Assembly (NCBI RefSeq): GCF_001665835.1
Contig: NZ_LZSX01000057.1
Coordinates: 20,313-84,312, forward strand
Direction of reading: 5' to 3'
DNA from: Mycobacterium colombiense
Lineage (GTDB): Bacteria > Actinomycetota > Actinomycetes > Mycobacteriales > Mycobacteriaceae
DNA length: 64,000 bases
Shown: one piece after another, positions 29,038 to 36,887 of the stretch
Position numbering within the stretch: position 1 is the first letter of the stretch
Layout: each line of letters begins with the position of its first letter
Notes under the pieces: generated by a model
The model's input: only the letters and a program-made list of their open reading frames with translations
Told to the model about the DNA's origin: nothing
Databases searched by the model: none
Program-made: the position numbers and the translations under genes

Positions 29038-30294
29038 GTGACTGACCCCGTGACCGACGGACGGGACGACGAAACGACGGCGCTCGTCGTGCCCCAGCAA
29101 CCTCCCGCGCGCGCCGAAGCCCGGCCGGAGGCGCCCTCCGACGGCAGGCCGACGGTGGTGCTGCTGGGTTCCGGCGAGATCAGCCGGGAGCTGGCGATCG
29201 ACCTCGGGCGCCTCGGAGCCCGGGTGATCGCCGTCGACGCGCACCCGCACGCACCCGCGCACGGGGTGGCCGACCAGGCCCTGGTGCTCCCGCTGACCGA
29301 CACCGCCGAGCTGTCCGCGGCGCTGGAGCGGCTGCAACCCGACTTCGTGGTGACCGCGAGCGACACCGTCGCCGCCGGGGCCCTCGACGCCCTGACCACC
29401 GGATCCGGCGCCAACCACACCGAGCTGGTGCCCAGCGCCCGCGCGGTGCGGCTCAGCGCCGACCGCGAGGGCCTGCGCCGGCTGGCCGCCGACGAGTTGG
29501 GGCTGCCCACCGCGCCGTTCTGGTTCGCCGGGTCGCTGGGCGAACTCGAGGCGGTGGGTGCGCACGCCGGATACCCGCTGTTGGTCAAGCCGGTGGCCGG
29601 GCCGACCGGGCCGGGGCAGTCGGTGGTGGCGCGGCGCGAAGACCTCGGGCCGGCGTGGCAACGCGCGATCGGCGCCCACGCGGGTCCCGGACAGCCGCGG
29701 GTGCTGGCCGAAACCGTGGTCGAGGTCGAGTTCTACGTGACGCTGCTGGCGGTGCGCAGTGAAGGCCCGGCCGGGCCGGCGATCGAATTCTGTTCGCCCA
29801 TCGGTCATCGCGGCTCCGGCGGACAGGTGCTGGAATCCTGGCAACCCCAGGAGATGAGCGCGGCGGCGACGGACGCCGCGAAGTCGATCGCCGCGCGGAT
29901 CGTCAAGGCGCTGGGCGGGCGCGGCGTCTTCGCGGTCGAGTTGATGATCAACGGCGACGAGGTGTACTTCGCCGACGTCACGTCACGCCCGACCGACAGC
30001 GCCTGGGTGACGCTGCGCAGCCAGCGGCTCTCGGCGTTCGAACTGCAGGCCCGCACCATCCTCGGCCTGCCGGTGGACACCATGATGGTGTCGCCGGCCG
30101 CCGCCCGCGCCATCGACCTGGTCGACTCCCATGACCCCGCTGCGCTGACCCGCGCGCTGAGCGTGCCCGAAAGTGATCTGCGCGTGCTCGGGCGCGGCTT
30201 CCGGGCGTTGGCGACCGCGCCGGAGGTGGCGGCGGCCCGCGAGCGCGCCGGCCAGGTCGCCGGCCGGCTGGCCGCGCCGGAGTCGCACGGCTGA
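29038..30294 (+). CDS. purT: Formate-dependent phosphoribosylglycinamide formyltransferase
   Basis: A 418-residue ATP-grasp enzyme that formylates GAR with formate and ATP in purine synthesis, bypassing folate-dependent PurN. Seen: an N-terminal Rossmann strand VVLLGSGEISRELAIDLGRLGARVIAVD, the ATP-grasp core with LVKPVAG and the Mg-binding AVELMINGDEVYFADVTSRP near residue 300. The first 30 residues are a disordered acidic/Pro extension. Length matches Rv0389 (419). It lies beside purA here only because of a rearrangement relative to H37Rv. Confidence 0.95.
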   Translation: MTDPVTDGRDDETTALVVPQQPPARAEARPEAPSDGRPTVVLLGSGEISRELAIDLGRLGARVIAVDAHPHAPAHGVADQALVLPLTDTAELSAALERLQPDFVVTASDTVAAGALDALTTGSGANHTELVPSARAVRLSADREGLRRLAADELGLPTAPFWFAGSLGELEAVGAHAGYPLLVKPVAGPTGPGQSVVARREDLGPAWQRAIGAHAGPGQPRVLAETVVEVEFYVTLLAVRSEGPAGPAIEFCSPIGHRGSGGQVLESWQPQEMSAAATDAAKSIAARIVKALGGRGVFAVELMINGDEVYFADVTSRPTDSAWVTLRSQRLSAFELQARTILGLPVDTMMVSPAAARAIDLVDSHDPAALTRALSVPESDLRVLGRGFRALATAPEVAAARERAGQVAGRLAAPESHG

Positions 30295-30462
30295 ACCCGC
30301 GCGGCATTTCGCCCGAATCCACCGGCCCCCAGCGGGCTACGGCGACGGCCTCGATACCATCGCAGGTCAGGTATCGCTGCGGGTACGGGGGCAATCCGGC
30401 CGGGGCTTGACCGCTCGGGCGCGGATAGGGTGGCTGACAACGAGCAACGAGGGAATACGAGC

Positions 30463-30903
30463 ATGAGCACAGATCGCGCACACTCCTACGCCGGCGACAT
30501 CTCTCCCCTGGAGGCATGGAAGCTGCTCAGCGACAACCCCAACGCCGTGCTGGTCGACGTGCGGACCGACGCCGAATGGCGATTCGTCGGTGTGCCCGAT
30601 CTGTCCAGCCTCGGCCGTGAGGTGTTGTTCCTGGAGTGGAATTCGTCCGACGGACGGCACAACGCGAACTTCGGCGACCAGCTGCGCGAGCAGGTGGCGC
30701 CGGCCGAAGCCGACGCGCAGCGGCCGGTGCTGTTCCTGTGCCGCTCCGGACACCGTTCCATCGGCGCCGCCGAGGTCGCGACTGAGCTCGGCATCACGCC
30801 GGCCTACAACATCCTGGACGGCTTCGAGGGCCAGCTCGATGCCAACGGCCACCGGGGTGAGACGGGCTGGCGCGCCATCGGGTTGCCGTGGAAACAGGGC
30901 TGA
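30463..30903 (+). CDS. Rhodanese-like sulfurtransferase (Rv0390-like)
   Basis: A 146-residue single rhodanese domain. The active loop is LFLCRSGHRSIGAA, where Cys carries persulfide sulfur. It sits seven bases before metZ, a sulfur-assimilation gene, in the same order as Rv0390-Rv0391; a role in delivering or handling sulfide for the sulfhydrylase is inference. ATG 30463 is preceded by GAGGGAATACGAGC; TAGGGT at about 30425 is a plausible -10 with a short leader. Confidence 0.88.
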   Translation: MSTDRAHSYAGDISPLEAWKLLSDNPNAVLVDVRTDAEWRFVGVPDLSSLGREVLFLEWNSSDGRHNANFGDQLREQVAPAEADAQRPVLFLCRSGHRSIGAAEVATELGITPAYNILDGFEGQLDANGHRGETGWRAIGLPWKQG

Positions 30904-30910
30904 ACCGGCG

Positions 30911-32137
30911 ATGACCCCAGCCGACGACGACTCCGTTCGCATGCCCGCGGCGCTGCCTGAGGGAGTCAGCCAGGCGACCATCGGCGTGCGCGGCGGGCTG
31001 TTGCGTTCGGGATTCGACGAGACCGCCGAGGCGATGTATCTGACGTCGGGCTACGTCTACGAGACGGCGGCGATCGCGGAGCAGTCGTTCACCGGCGAGG
31101 TGGACCACTTCGTCTACTCGCGCTACGGCAACCCGACCGTGACGATGTTCGAGGAGCGGCTGCGCCTGCTCGAAGGGGCGCCTGCGGCCTTCGCCACCGC
31201 GAGCGGCATGGCCGCGGTGTTCACCTCGCTGGGCGCGCTGCTGGGCGCGGGGGACCGGCTGGTCGCCTCGCGCAGCCTGTTCGGCTCGTGCTTCGTGGTG
31301 TGCAACGAGATCCTGCCGCGCTGGGGTGTCGAAACCGTCTTCGTCGACGGCGACGACCTGGCGCAGTGGGAGCAGGCGTTGTCGGTACCCACCACCGCGG
31401 TGTTCTTCGAGACGCCGTCGAATCCGATGCAGTCGCTGGTGGACATCGCCACGGTGTGCGAGCTTGCCCACGCCGCGGGCGCAAAAGTGGTGTTGGACAA
31501 CGTCTTTGCCACACCGCTGCTGCAGCAGGGTATTCCGCTCGGGGTGGACGTGGTGGTGTACTCCGGCACCAAGCACATCGACGGTCAGGGCCGGGTGCTC
31601 GGCGGGGCCATTCTGGGCGACAAGGAGTACATCGACGGCCCCGTGCAGAAGCTGATGCGGCACACCGGCCCGGCGATGAGCGCGTTCAATGCCTGGGTGC
31701 TGGTGAAAGGGCTTGAGACGCTGGCGGTCCGGGTGGAGCACAGCAATTCCTCGGCCTTCCGGATCGCCGAATTCCTGGAGAGCCATCCGGCGGTGAGCTG
31801 GGTCCGCTACCCGTATCTGTCCTCGCACCCGCAATACGACCTGGCCAAGCGCCAGATGTCCGGCGGGGGAACGGTGATCACCTTCGCGCTCGACTGCCCG
31901 GACAGCGCGGCCAAGCCGCGGGCCTTCGAGGTGCTGGACAAACTGCAGCTGATCGACATCTCGAACAATCTCGGCGACGCCAAATCCCTTGTCACGCATC
32001 CCGCGACCACCACGCACCGGGCGATGGGCCCGGAGGGTCGCGCTGCGATCGGGCTCGGTGACGGCGTGGTGCGCATCTCCGTCGGGCTGGAAGGCACCGA
32101 CGATCTGATCGCCGACATCGATCGGGCGCTCAGCTAG
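30911..32137 (+). CDS. metZ: O-succinylhomoserine sulfhydrylase
   Basis: A 408-residue PLP enzyme of the Cys/Met metabolism family, using sulfide and O-succinylhomoserine to make homocysteine. Seen: YSRYGNPTV near residue 75 (PLP phosphate contacts), ATASGMAAVF, VLDNVFATP with the Asp that pairs the pyridine nitrogen, and the Schiff-base Lys in YSGTKHIDGQGR near residue 220. Length matches Rv0391 (406). Its TAG overlaps the convergent ndhA stop inside CTAG. Linked to the rhodanese gene upstream. Confidence 0.95.
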   Translation: MTPADDDSVRMPAALPEGVSQATIGVRGGLLRSGFDETAEAMYLTSGYVYETAAIAEQSFTGEVDHFVYSRYGNPTVTMFEERLRLLEGAPAAFATASGMAAVFTSLGALLGAGDRLVASRSLFGSCFVVCNEILPRWGVETVFVDGDDLAQWEQALSVPTTAVFFETPSNPMQSLVDIATVCELAHAAGAKVVLDNVFATPLLQQGIPLGVDVVVYSGTKHIDGQGRVLGGAILGDKEYIDGPVQKLMRHTGPAMSAFNAWVLVKGLETLAVRVEHSNSSAFRIAEFLESHPAVSWVRYPYLSSHPQYDLAKRQMSGGGTVITFALDCPDSAAKPRAFEVLDKLQLIDISNNLGDAKSLVTHPATTTHRAMGPEGRAAIGLGDGVVRISVGLEGTDDLIADIDRALS

Positions 32138-33513
32138 CCGGCCTGTTTCTCGGCCGAGTCGACGTGCTCGGCCGCCGCCAGGGTGCCGTCCTGCGCCTGG
32201 CGCTCCAGCCAGTCGACCACCGGTCGGGCGTAGATCATCTGACTGGTGATGGCCATCTGGCCGCGGGTGCGGCCCAGGAACGAGATGCCCCAGGCGAACA
32301 TGGCGGCAATGCGGTTGCGGTGGCCGATCAGGTAGTACAGGTGCAGCAGCAGCCAGGCCAGCCAGGCGACGAATCCGGCGAACTCCACCTTGCCGACCTG
32401 CGCGACGGCGCTGTAGCGGGAGATCAGCGCCATGCTGCCCTTGTTGACGTACTTGAACGGCTTGCGTTCGGCCGGATTGTCGTGGCCCTTGGCGGCCTGC
32501 TTGATGAGAGTGGCCGCGTATTTGGCGCCCTGGATCGCGCCCTGCGCCATGCCGGGGACGCCGGGCACCGACATCAGGTCGCCGACCACGAAGACGTAGG
32601 GGTGTCCCTTGACGGTGAGGTCGGGTTCGACGATTACCCTTCCGGCGCGGTCGGTTTCGGTTCCGTCGGACTGCTCGGCGATCATCGCGCCCAGCGAGCT
32701 GGCTTGGACGCCGGCCGCCCACACCTTGCACGCGCATTCGATGCGGCGTTCGCCGCCGTCATTCTCCTTGATCGTGATACCCATGTAGTCGACCGCGGAC
32801 ACCATCGCGTCGAGCTGGACCTCGACGCCCATCTTCTCCAGCCGCCGCTGCGCCTTGAGGCCGAGCTTGATACCCATCGGCGGTAGCACCGCGGGCGCCG
32901 CGTCCAGCAGGATGACGCGGCATTCGCTGGGGGTGATCGTCCGGAATGCCCCGGCCAGCGTGCGCTCGGCCAGCTGGACGATCTCGCCCGCCAGCTCGAC
33001 GCCGGTGGGCCCGGCCCCGACCACCACGAAGGTCAGCCGGCGTTTGCGCTCGGCCGGATCGATGGCGACCTCGGCGGCCTCGAACGCGCCGAGGATGCGG
33101 CCCCGCAACTCCAGCGCGTCGTCGATGCTCTTCATCCCGGGCGCGAAGGCGGCGTACTCGTCGTGGCCGAAGTAGGACTGCTGCGCGCCGGCGGCCACGA
33201 TCAGGCTGTCGTAGGGTGTCACCGTTTCCATGCCCATCAGGTGGGATTTGACCGTATTCGCGGTGAGGTCGATGGCCGAGACGTCCCCCCACAGCACCCG
33301 CACGTTCTGCTGGCGGCGCAGGATGAGTCGGGTGGTCGGGGCGATGTCGCCCTCGGACAGGATTCCAGTGGCCACCTGATACAGCAGCGGCTGGAACAGG
33401 TGCGTGGTCGTTTTCGAGATCACGGTGATGTCGACGTCGGCGCGCCTGAGCGCCTTGGCCGCGGACAGTCCGCCGAAGCCGCTTCCGATGATGACGACAC
33501 GATGGCGTGACAT
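32134..33513 (-). CDS. ndhA: Type II NADH dehydrogenase
   Basis: A 459-residue single-chain NADH:menaquinone oxidoreductase on the inner face of the membrane; it does not pump protons. Two nucleotide folds are visible: VVIIGSGFGGLSAA at the start (FAD) and TFVVVGAGPTGVELAGE near residue 165 (NADH). The C-terminal amphipathic and hydrophobic helix (VAWLAWLLLHLYYLIGHRN) anchors it. Position after metZ matches Rv0392c (ndhA); the paralog ndh is elsewhere in H37Rv. ATG 33513 has AAGGGA upstream. Confidence 0.93.
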   Translation of the reverse strand: MSRHRVVIIGSGFGGLSAAKALRRADVDITVISKTTTHLFQPLLYQVATGILSEGDIAPTTRLILRRQQNVRVLWGDVSAIDLTANTVKSHLMGMETVTPYDSLIVAAGAQQSYFGHDEYAAFAPGMKSIDDALELRGRILGAFEAAEVAIDPAERKRRLTFVVVGAGPTGVELAGEIVQLAERTLAGAFRTITPSECRVILLDAAPAVLPPMGIKLGLKAQRRLEKMGVEVQLDAMVSAVDYMGITIKENDGGERRIECACKVWAAGVQASSLGAMIAEQSDGTETDRAGRVIVEPDLTVKGHPYVFVVGDLMSVPGVPGMAQGAIQGAKYAATLIKQAAKGHDNPAERKPFKYVNKGSMALISRYSAVAQVGKVEFAGFVAWLAWLLLHLYYLIGHRNRIAAMFAWGISFLGRTRGQMAITSQMIYARPVVDWLERQAQDGTLAAAEHVDSAEKQAG

Positions 33514-33728
33514 GCCTGTCCCTTCTTCACGCGTGGGCCTGGGGTAAATCCTCCCAGCGCATGTCCACCGTACGACGCCACCCGGGAGAAAGGCGAGGCA
33601 TCCTCCGAACACCGGAGCGCCGCGCGCGGCAACCACAAGCGGCCGAAGGGATCCCACGTGGCGAAAGCCGTTGCACGGAATCGGGTCTGGGCACTTCTCG
33701 CCGATGTGCGGGCGCCAAGGCGCCGCAC

Positions 33729-33764
33729 GGCCATCGGCCCACGCGGGGGCATAGGCCGATGGCC
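33729..33764. terminator. Perfect 11-bp stem hairpin
   Basis: GGCCATCGGCC (33729-33739) and GGCCGATGGCC (33754-33764) are exact inverted repeats with a 14-base loop. It is downstream of the minus-strand peptide gene and upstream of ndhA, so it may be a terminator or part of an RNA fold. Confidence 0.4.
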
Positions 33765-33795
33765 GCCCGAAAGGCCTTGTGTGGTACAGGATCCC

Positions 33796-33840
33796 GGCCG
33801 AAGTCGCGCTGGATCAGCGACCCGTGTCGCGACTCCGGCC
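33796..33840. terminator. 13-bp stem hairpin downstream of the peptide gene
   Basis: GGCCGAAGTCGCG (33796-33808) and CGCGACTCCGGCC (33828-33840) pair at 12 of 13 positions with a 19-base loop, beginning about 88 bases past the stop of the minus-strand peptide gene. Confidence 0.45.
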
Positions 33841-33927
33841 GGTCACCTGTTGGACTTCGCTATACGCGAAGGTGTATCCGAACGAAAAGGCGCAAATTAC
33901 GATGTGGCCCGTTCGGTTACTGCACTG

Positions 33928-34050
33928 CTATCCGGTGCAGGTCAAACCGGGTCCGCAATCGATAACGAGCGGAACCGTGCACGCCGAGGTCATTGGTGCT
34001 GCGAGAGCGAGGACCAAGGCGAGGACAATTTTGCCGGTACGACGTGACAT
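33928..34050 (-). CDS. Possible 40-residue secreted Cys-containing peptide
   Basis: A short gene not matched to any family. It reads MSRRTGKIVLALVLALAA, then PMTSAC, then a mature part of 17 residues with three Cys (CTVPLVIDCGPGLTCTG). The basic start, hydrophobic core and small residues before the first Cys form a signal peptide; T-S-A-C is a poor lipobox, so both lipidation and plain secretion are possible. AAGGGGG lies five bases before the ATG at 34050, a good ribosome site. It sits alone in a relatively A+T-rich gap. Coding status is inferred from the signal peptide plus ribosome site only. Confidence 0.45.
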   Translation of the reverse strand: MSRRTGKIVLALVLALAAPMTSACTVPLVIDCGPGLTCTG

Positions 34051-34431
34051 AAGAACCCCCTTCGTCTGGGAGACGATTGTCTGATGCCCGACGTCGGTTA
34101 GCTTACGTGCTCAATGACTCGTAGATAAGGGATTTCGCGAATATCGCCGCGCGATTCGTCAAACAGATGGGTCAAGATCGCCGGCGCGATGCGGCCGACT
34201 CGGCACGAATGGAATTTCAGCAAAATCGTGCGCCGGCAAGAAATGGAAATATCCTGCGCGGCCAAGTCGGCGTGGCTATATTGGGACGCTAATTTCTCGC
34301 CGCTCGGCGGCGGTGCGCGCTCGCCGGATATGAATTCAAATCGGCGACCAAATCGGCGGCGGCCACGTCGCGGTGAAACCGTCAAGCGGGCAATCGGTTT
34401 CACCGTCCGCTCGGCGGCACCTCACCTCGGC
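34051..34431. other. A+T-richer gap upstream of the small peptide gene
   Basis: About 380 bases with visibly lower G+C than the flanks. It would contain the promoter of the small peptide gene (TAAGCT at 34100-34105, minus strand, is a weak -10 candidate). A 101-codon minus-strand frame at 34098-34403 is Arg-rich with no family feature and is not called. No repeats or RNA genes recognised. Confidence 0.35.
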
Positions 34432-35052
34432 CTAGAACGGCCACGCGTTGGCGTCGCTCTTGTACTTGGCATTGAGGTCGCTGCAGAAGTCGGCGGCGGT
34501 GCCGGCGAGCAGGATGTAATAGGTCTCGCCGCGGCGGCTTTCGTAGGAGGTGGGGGTGGTCCAGCCGTTGTCGCACATCGCGGCTTCGCCGCCCGCCGCG
34601 CTCCTGCGCCAGTTGGTCTTGGCGCAGGCGACCAGGCTGTCGACGTTCGGGGTGGCGCTCTTGGCCGCGACCAACATCGCGCCGCCCCACTGCCCGTCGT
34701 TGCGCCGGTAGGCGCGGGCGCCGAACCCGGCGTTGTTGGTCTGGCAGGTCAGCGCCCGGCGCAGCAGCGCGAAGGGACTCGCGAGCTGCTGGTTGGCGGC
34801 ACCGGACGCGGCCGTGATGAACTGCGCCGCGTCCGAGCCGTCCACCTCCTGGACCGCATTAGGGTTGCCAAAGCTGAAGAGCTGCTGCGAGATTCCCTGC
34901 TCGGCGGCCGAGCCGCCGCCGATGACCGGCCCGGCGCCGCTGGAGGTCATCGCGGGCAGCGTGGAATCGGCGCCCGCCGCAGGCATCCCGGCGGCGGCGC
35001 CCAGGGCCAGCAGCGCGACCATGCTGCGAATCGGGCGGGCGGTGATTCTCAT
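34432..35052 (-). CDS. Secreted protein of unknown function with four Cys
   Basis: A 206-residue exported protein. A signal peptide (basic MRITARPIRS, core MVALLALGAAAGM, cleavage near AGA-D) is followed by a Ser/Gly-rich region and a compact domain with four Cys (ALTCQT, VACAKT, AMCDNG, DFCSDL), probably two disulfides. Aromatic strands (RRGETYYILLAG) suggest a folded beta domain. No family recognised. It is the last gene of the fadE7-fadE-tetR unit, five bases after the tetR stop, so its expression probably follows acyl-CoA dehydrogenase control. Confidence 0.7.
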   Translation of the reverse strand: MRITARPIRSMVALLALGAAAGMPAAGADSTLPAMTSSGAGPVIGGGSAAEQGISQQLFSFGNPNAVQEVDGSDAAQFITAASGAANQQLASPFALLRRALTCQTNNAGFGARAYRRNDGQWGGAMLVAAKSATPNVDSLVACAKTNWRRSAAGGEAAMCDNGWTTPTSYESRRGETYYILLAGTAADFCSDLNAKYKSDANAWPF

Positions 35053-35057
35053 GACCC

Positions 35058-35720
35058 TTATTTCAGCACGTGCGCGTAGTCGGTGCGGCGGTCGTCGGCA
35101 ATCAGCCCGGTCAGCACGTGGCGGGTCTGCAGCGCGATGTACTGGTCGATGCTGTAGATCGGGCCGAAGTGCCAGTGCTTGAGCGCCCAGCCGTGCGCGA
35201 GCAGCATGATGTCGAACACGGTGAGGTCGACGTCGACGCGGCGGAAGACGCCCTGGGCGATGCCGGCCTCGATCACCGCGCGCAGCGGTGCGGCGGTGGC
35301 GATTTCGAGGTCCTTGATCTGGGCGCGACCCGGCGCCCCGAGGGTGCGGCTCTCCCGGTAGGTCAGCACCACGCCGTCGAGGTTCTCGTCGACGATCTCG
35401 ATGTAGCGGCGCACGCCCGCGGTCAACTGGTCGACGACGTCGTCGCCGGCGGCCTGGATGACCGGTGCCAGCTGATCGCGGAACACGTCCTGGATCCGCA
35501 CGATGGTCGCGAGCAGCAGGTCCTCCTTGCTGCCGAAGTACTTGTAGATCAGGCCGACGCTGACGTTGGCCTCGGCGGCCAGATCCTGCATGGACATCCG
35601 GTGAAACCCGTTGCGGCCCATCACCTTGACCGCGGCATCGAGCACCTGACGGCGCCGCGAGCCGGCCCGGGCCGCACGTACCGCCTCCTCGACGGGCAGC
35701 TCGCTGTAATCGGTGACCAT
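35058..35720 (-). CDS. TetR-family regulator
   Basis: A TetR/AcrR repressor of about 220 residues. The N-terminal helix-turn-helix is clear: RRRQVLDAAVKVMGRNGFHRMSMQDLAAEANVSVGLIYKYFGSKEDLL. The all-helical ligand domain follows. It lies four to seven bases after the fadE stop, within an operon of two acyl-CoA dehydrogenases. A FadR-like dyad stands before the operon at 38125-38142, so autorepression relieved by an acyl-CoA is likely (inference). ATG 35720 is favoured over GTG 35723 by GAGGG four bases upstream. Confidence 0.85.
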   Translation of the reverse strand: MVTDYSELPVEEAVRAARAGSRRRQVLDAAVKVMGRNGFHRMSMQDLAAEANVSVGLIYKYFGSKEDLLLATIVRIQDVFRDQLAPVIQAAGDDVVDQLTAGVRRYIEIVDENLDGVVLTYRESRTLGAPGRAQIKDLEIATAAPLRAVIEAGIAQGVFRRVDVDLTVFDIMLLAHGWALKHWHFGPIYSIDQYIALQTRHVLTGLIADDRRTDYAHVLK

Positions 35721-35727
35721 CACACCC

Positions 35728-36876
35728 TCAGATGCCCAGGTCCTTGGCGATGATCGTCTTCATGATCTCGTTGGTGCCGCCGTAGATGGTCTGAATGCGG
35801 GCGTCGACGAAGGCGCGGGCCACGCTGTATTCGCGCATGTAGCCGTACCCGCCGTGCAGCTGCAGGCAGCGGTCGGCGGTGCGCACCTGCAGGTCGGTGG
35901 TCCACCACTTCAGCCGGGCGGCGCGCGCGGCGGTCAGCTCACCCTCCAGGTGCTCGGCCAGGCAGTCGTCGAGATAGGTACGCGCGATGTCGATTTCGGT
36001 CGCCAGCTCGGCGAGCACGAATTGGCTGTTCTGGAAGCTGGCGATCGGTGAGCCGAACGCCGTGCGGTCACGCACGTAGTCGAGGGTTTCGGCCAGGATG
36101 CCTTCGGCGGCGGCGACCGCCCCCACCCCGAGCGCGAGCCGCTCCTGGGGCAGGTTTTTCATCAGCTGGTAGAAGCCCTTGCCCTCCTCCTCGAGCAGAT
36201 TGGCCTTCGGCACCCGCATGTCGGTGAAGGTGAGCTCGCTGGTGTCCTGGGCGTGCAGGCCGATCTTCTCCAGGTTGCGGCCGCGGGAGAAGCCGGGCGT
36301 GGCGGGGTCGACGACCAGCAGCGACAGCCCGTGGTGGCGGTCCGGCGAGGTGCGCACCGCAATGACGAAGAGGTCGCCGATCTGTCCGTTGGAGATGAAC
36401 GTCTTGGCGCCGTTGACGACGTAGTCGTCACCGTCACGCACGGCCGTCGTGCGGATTCCGGCCAGATCGCTGCCGGTGCCGGGTTCGGTCATCGCGATGG
36501 CGAGCACCGTCTCGCCGGTGACCACGCCGGGCAGCCAGCGCTGCTGTTGCTCCGGCGTGGCCAGATCGGTGAGATAGGGCAGCACCACATCGTTTTGCAG
36601 CGTGAAGGCGATGGCCTCGGCGGCCGCACCCGCCCGCTGCAGCTCGTCGATCACGATCGCGTTGTAGCGGAAGTCGCACACGCCCGGGCCGCCGAGATGC
36701 TCGGGCACCGAGAAGCCCAGCAGCCCGAGTTTGCCGGCCTCGACGAACAGCGAGCGATCCCACTGGCCGTCCCGTTCCCAATTCTCGTGATTGGGCACGA
36801 CCGTCTGTTTTACGAAATCGCTTACCAGGTGTCGAAACTGGTGATGCTCGGACGTGTACCGCAGGCGTGCGGCCAT
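35728..36876 (-). CDS. Acyl-CoA dehydrogenase
   Basis: A 382-residue FAD enzyme that introduces the alpha-beta double bond into an acyl-CoA. Seen: AMTEPGTGSDLAGI (FAD and substrate loop), FISNGQIGDLFVIAVRT, and the C-terminal catalytic region IQTIYGGTNEIMKTIIAKDLG, with Glu as base in the usual late position. The specific chain is unknown. It is 11 bases after the fadE7 gene and is followed closely by the TetR gene, so all are co-transcribed. Confidence 0.93.
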   Translation of the reverse strand: MAARLRYTSEHHQFRHLVSDFVKQTVVPNHENWERDGQWDRSLFVEAGKLGLLGFSVPEHLGGPGVCDFRYNAIVIDELQRAGAAAEAIAFTLQNDVVLPYLTDLATPEQQQRWLPGVVTGETVLAIAMTEPGTGSDLAGIRTTAVRDGDDYVVNGAKTFISNGQIGDLFVIAVRTSPDRHHGLSLLVVDPATPGFSRGRNLEKIGLHAQDTSELTFTDMRVPKANLLEEEGKGFYQLMKNLPQERLALGVGAVAAAEGILAETLDYVRDRTAFGSPIASFQNSQFVLAELATEIDIARTYLDDCLAEHLEGELTAARAARLKWWTTDLQVRTADRCLQLHGGYGYMREYSVARAFVDARIQTIYGGTNEIMKTIIAKDLGI

Positions 36877-36887
36877 CGATACTCCTG

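Larger units (their letters stand above)
33514..33927. other. Structured gap between ndhA and a possible small peptide gene
   Basis: About 415 bases with no convincing gene; frames on both strands are short and without family features. Two strong hairpins lie at 33729-33764 and 33796-33840. H37Rv carries Rv0393-Rv0399c between ndhA and fadE7; those genes are absent here. It may be a remnant of deleted genes or hold a structured RNA. Confidence 0.4.

Noticed and set aside
33507..33965. Plus-strand frames in the gap after ndhA
   Set aside because: Arg-rich products without family features or ribosome sites; the region is better explained as structured non-coding DNA.
34098..34403. Minus-strand 101-codon frame before the small peptide gene
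   Set aside because: Arg-rich start, no conserved motif, no ribosome site, unusual composition.
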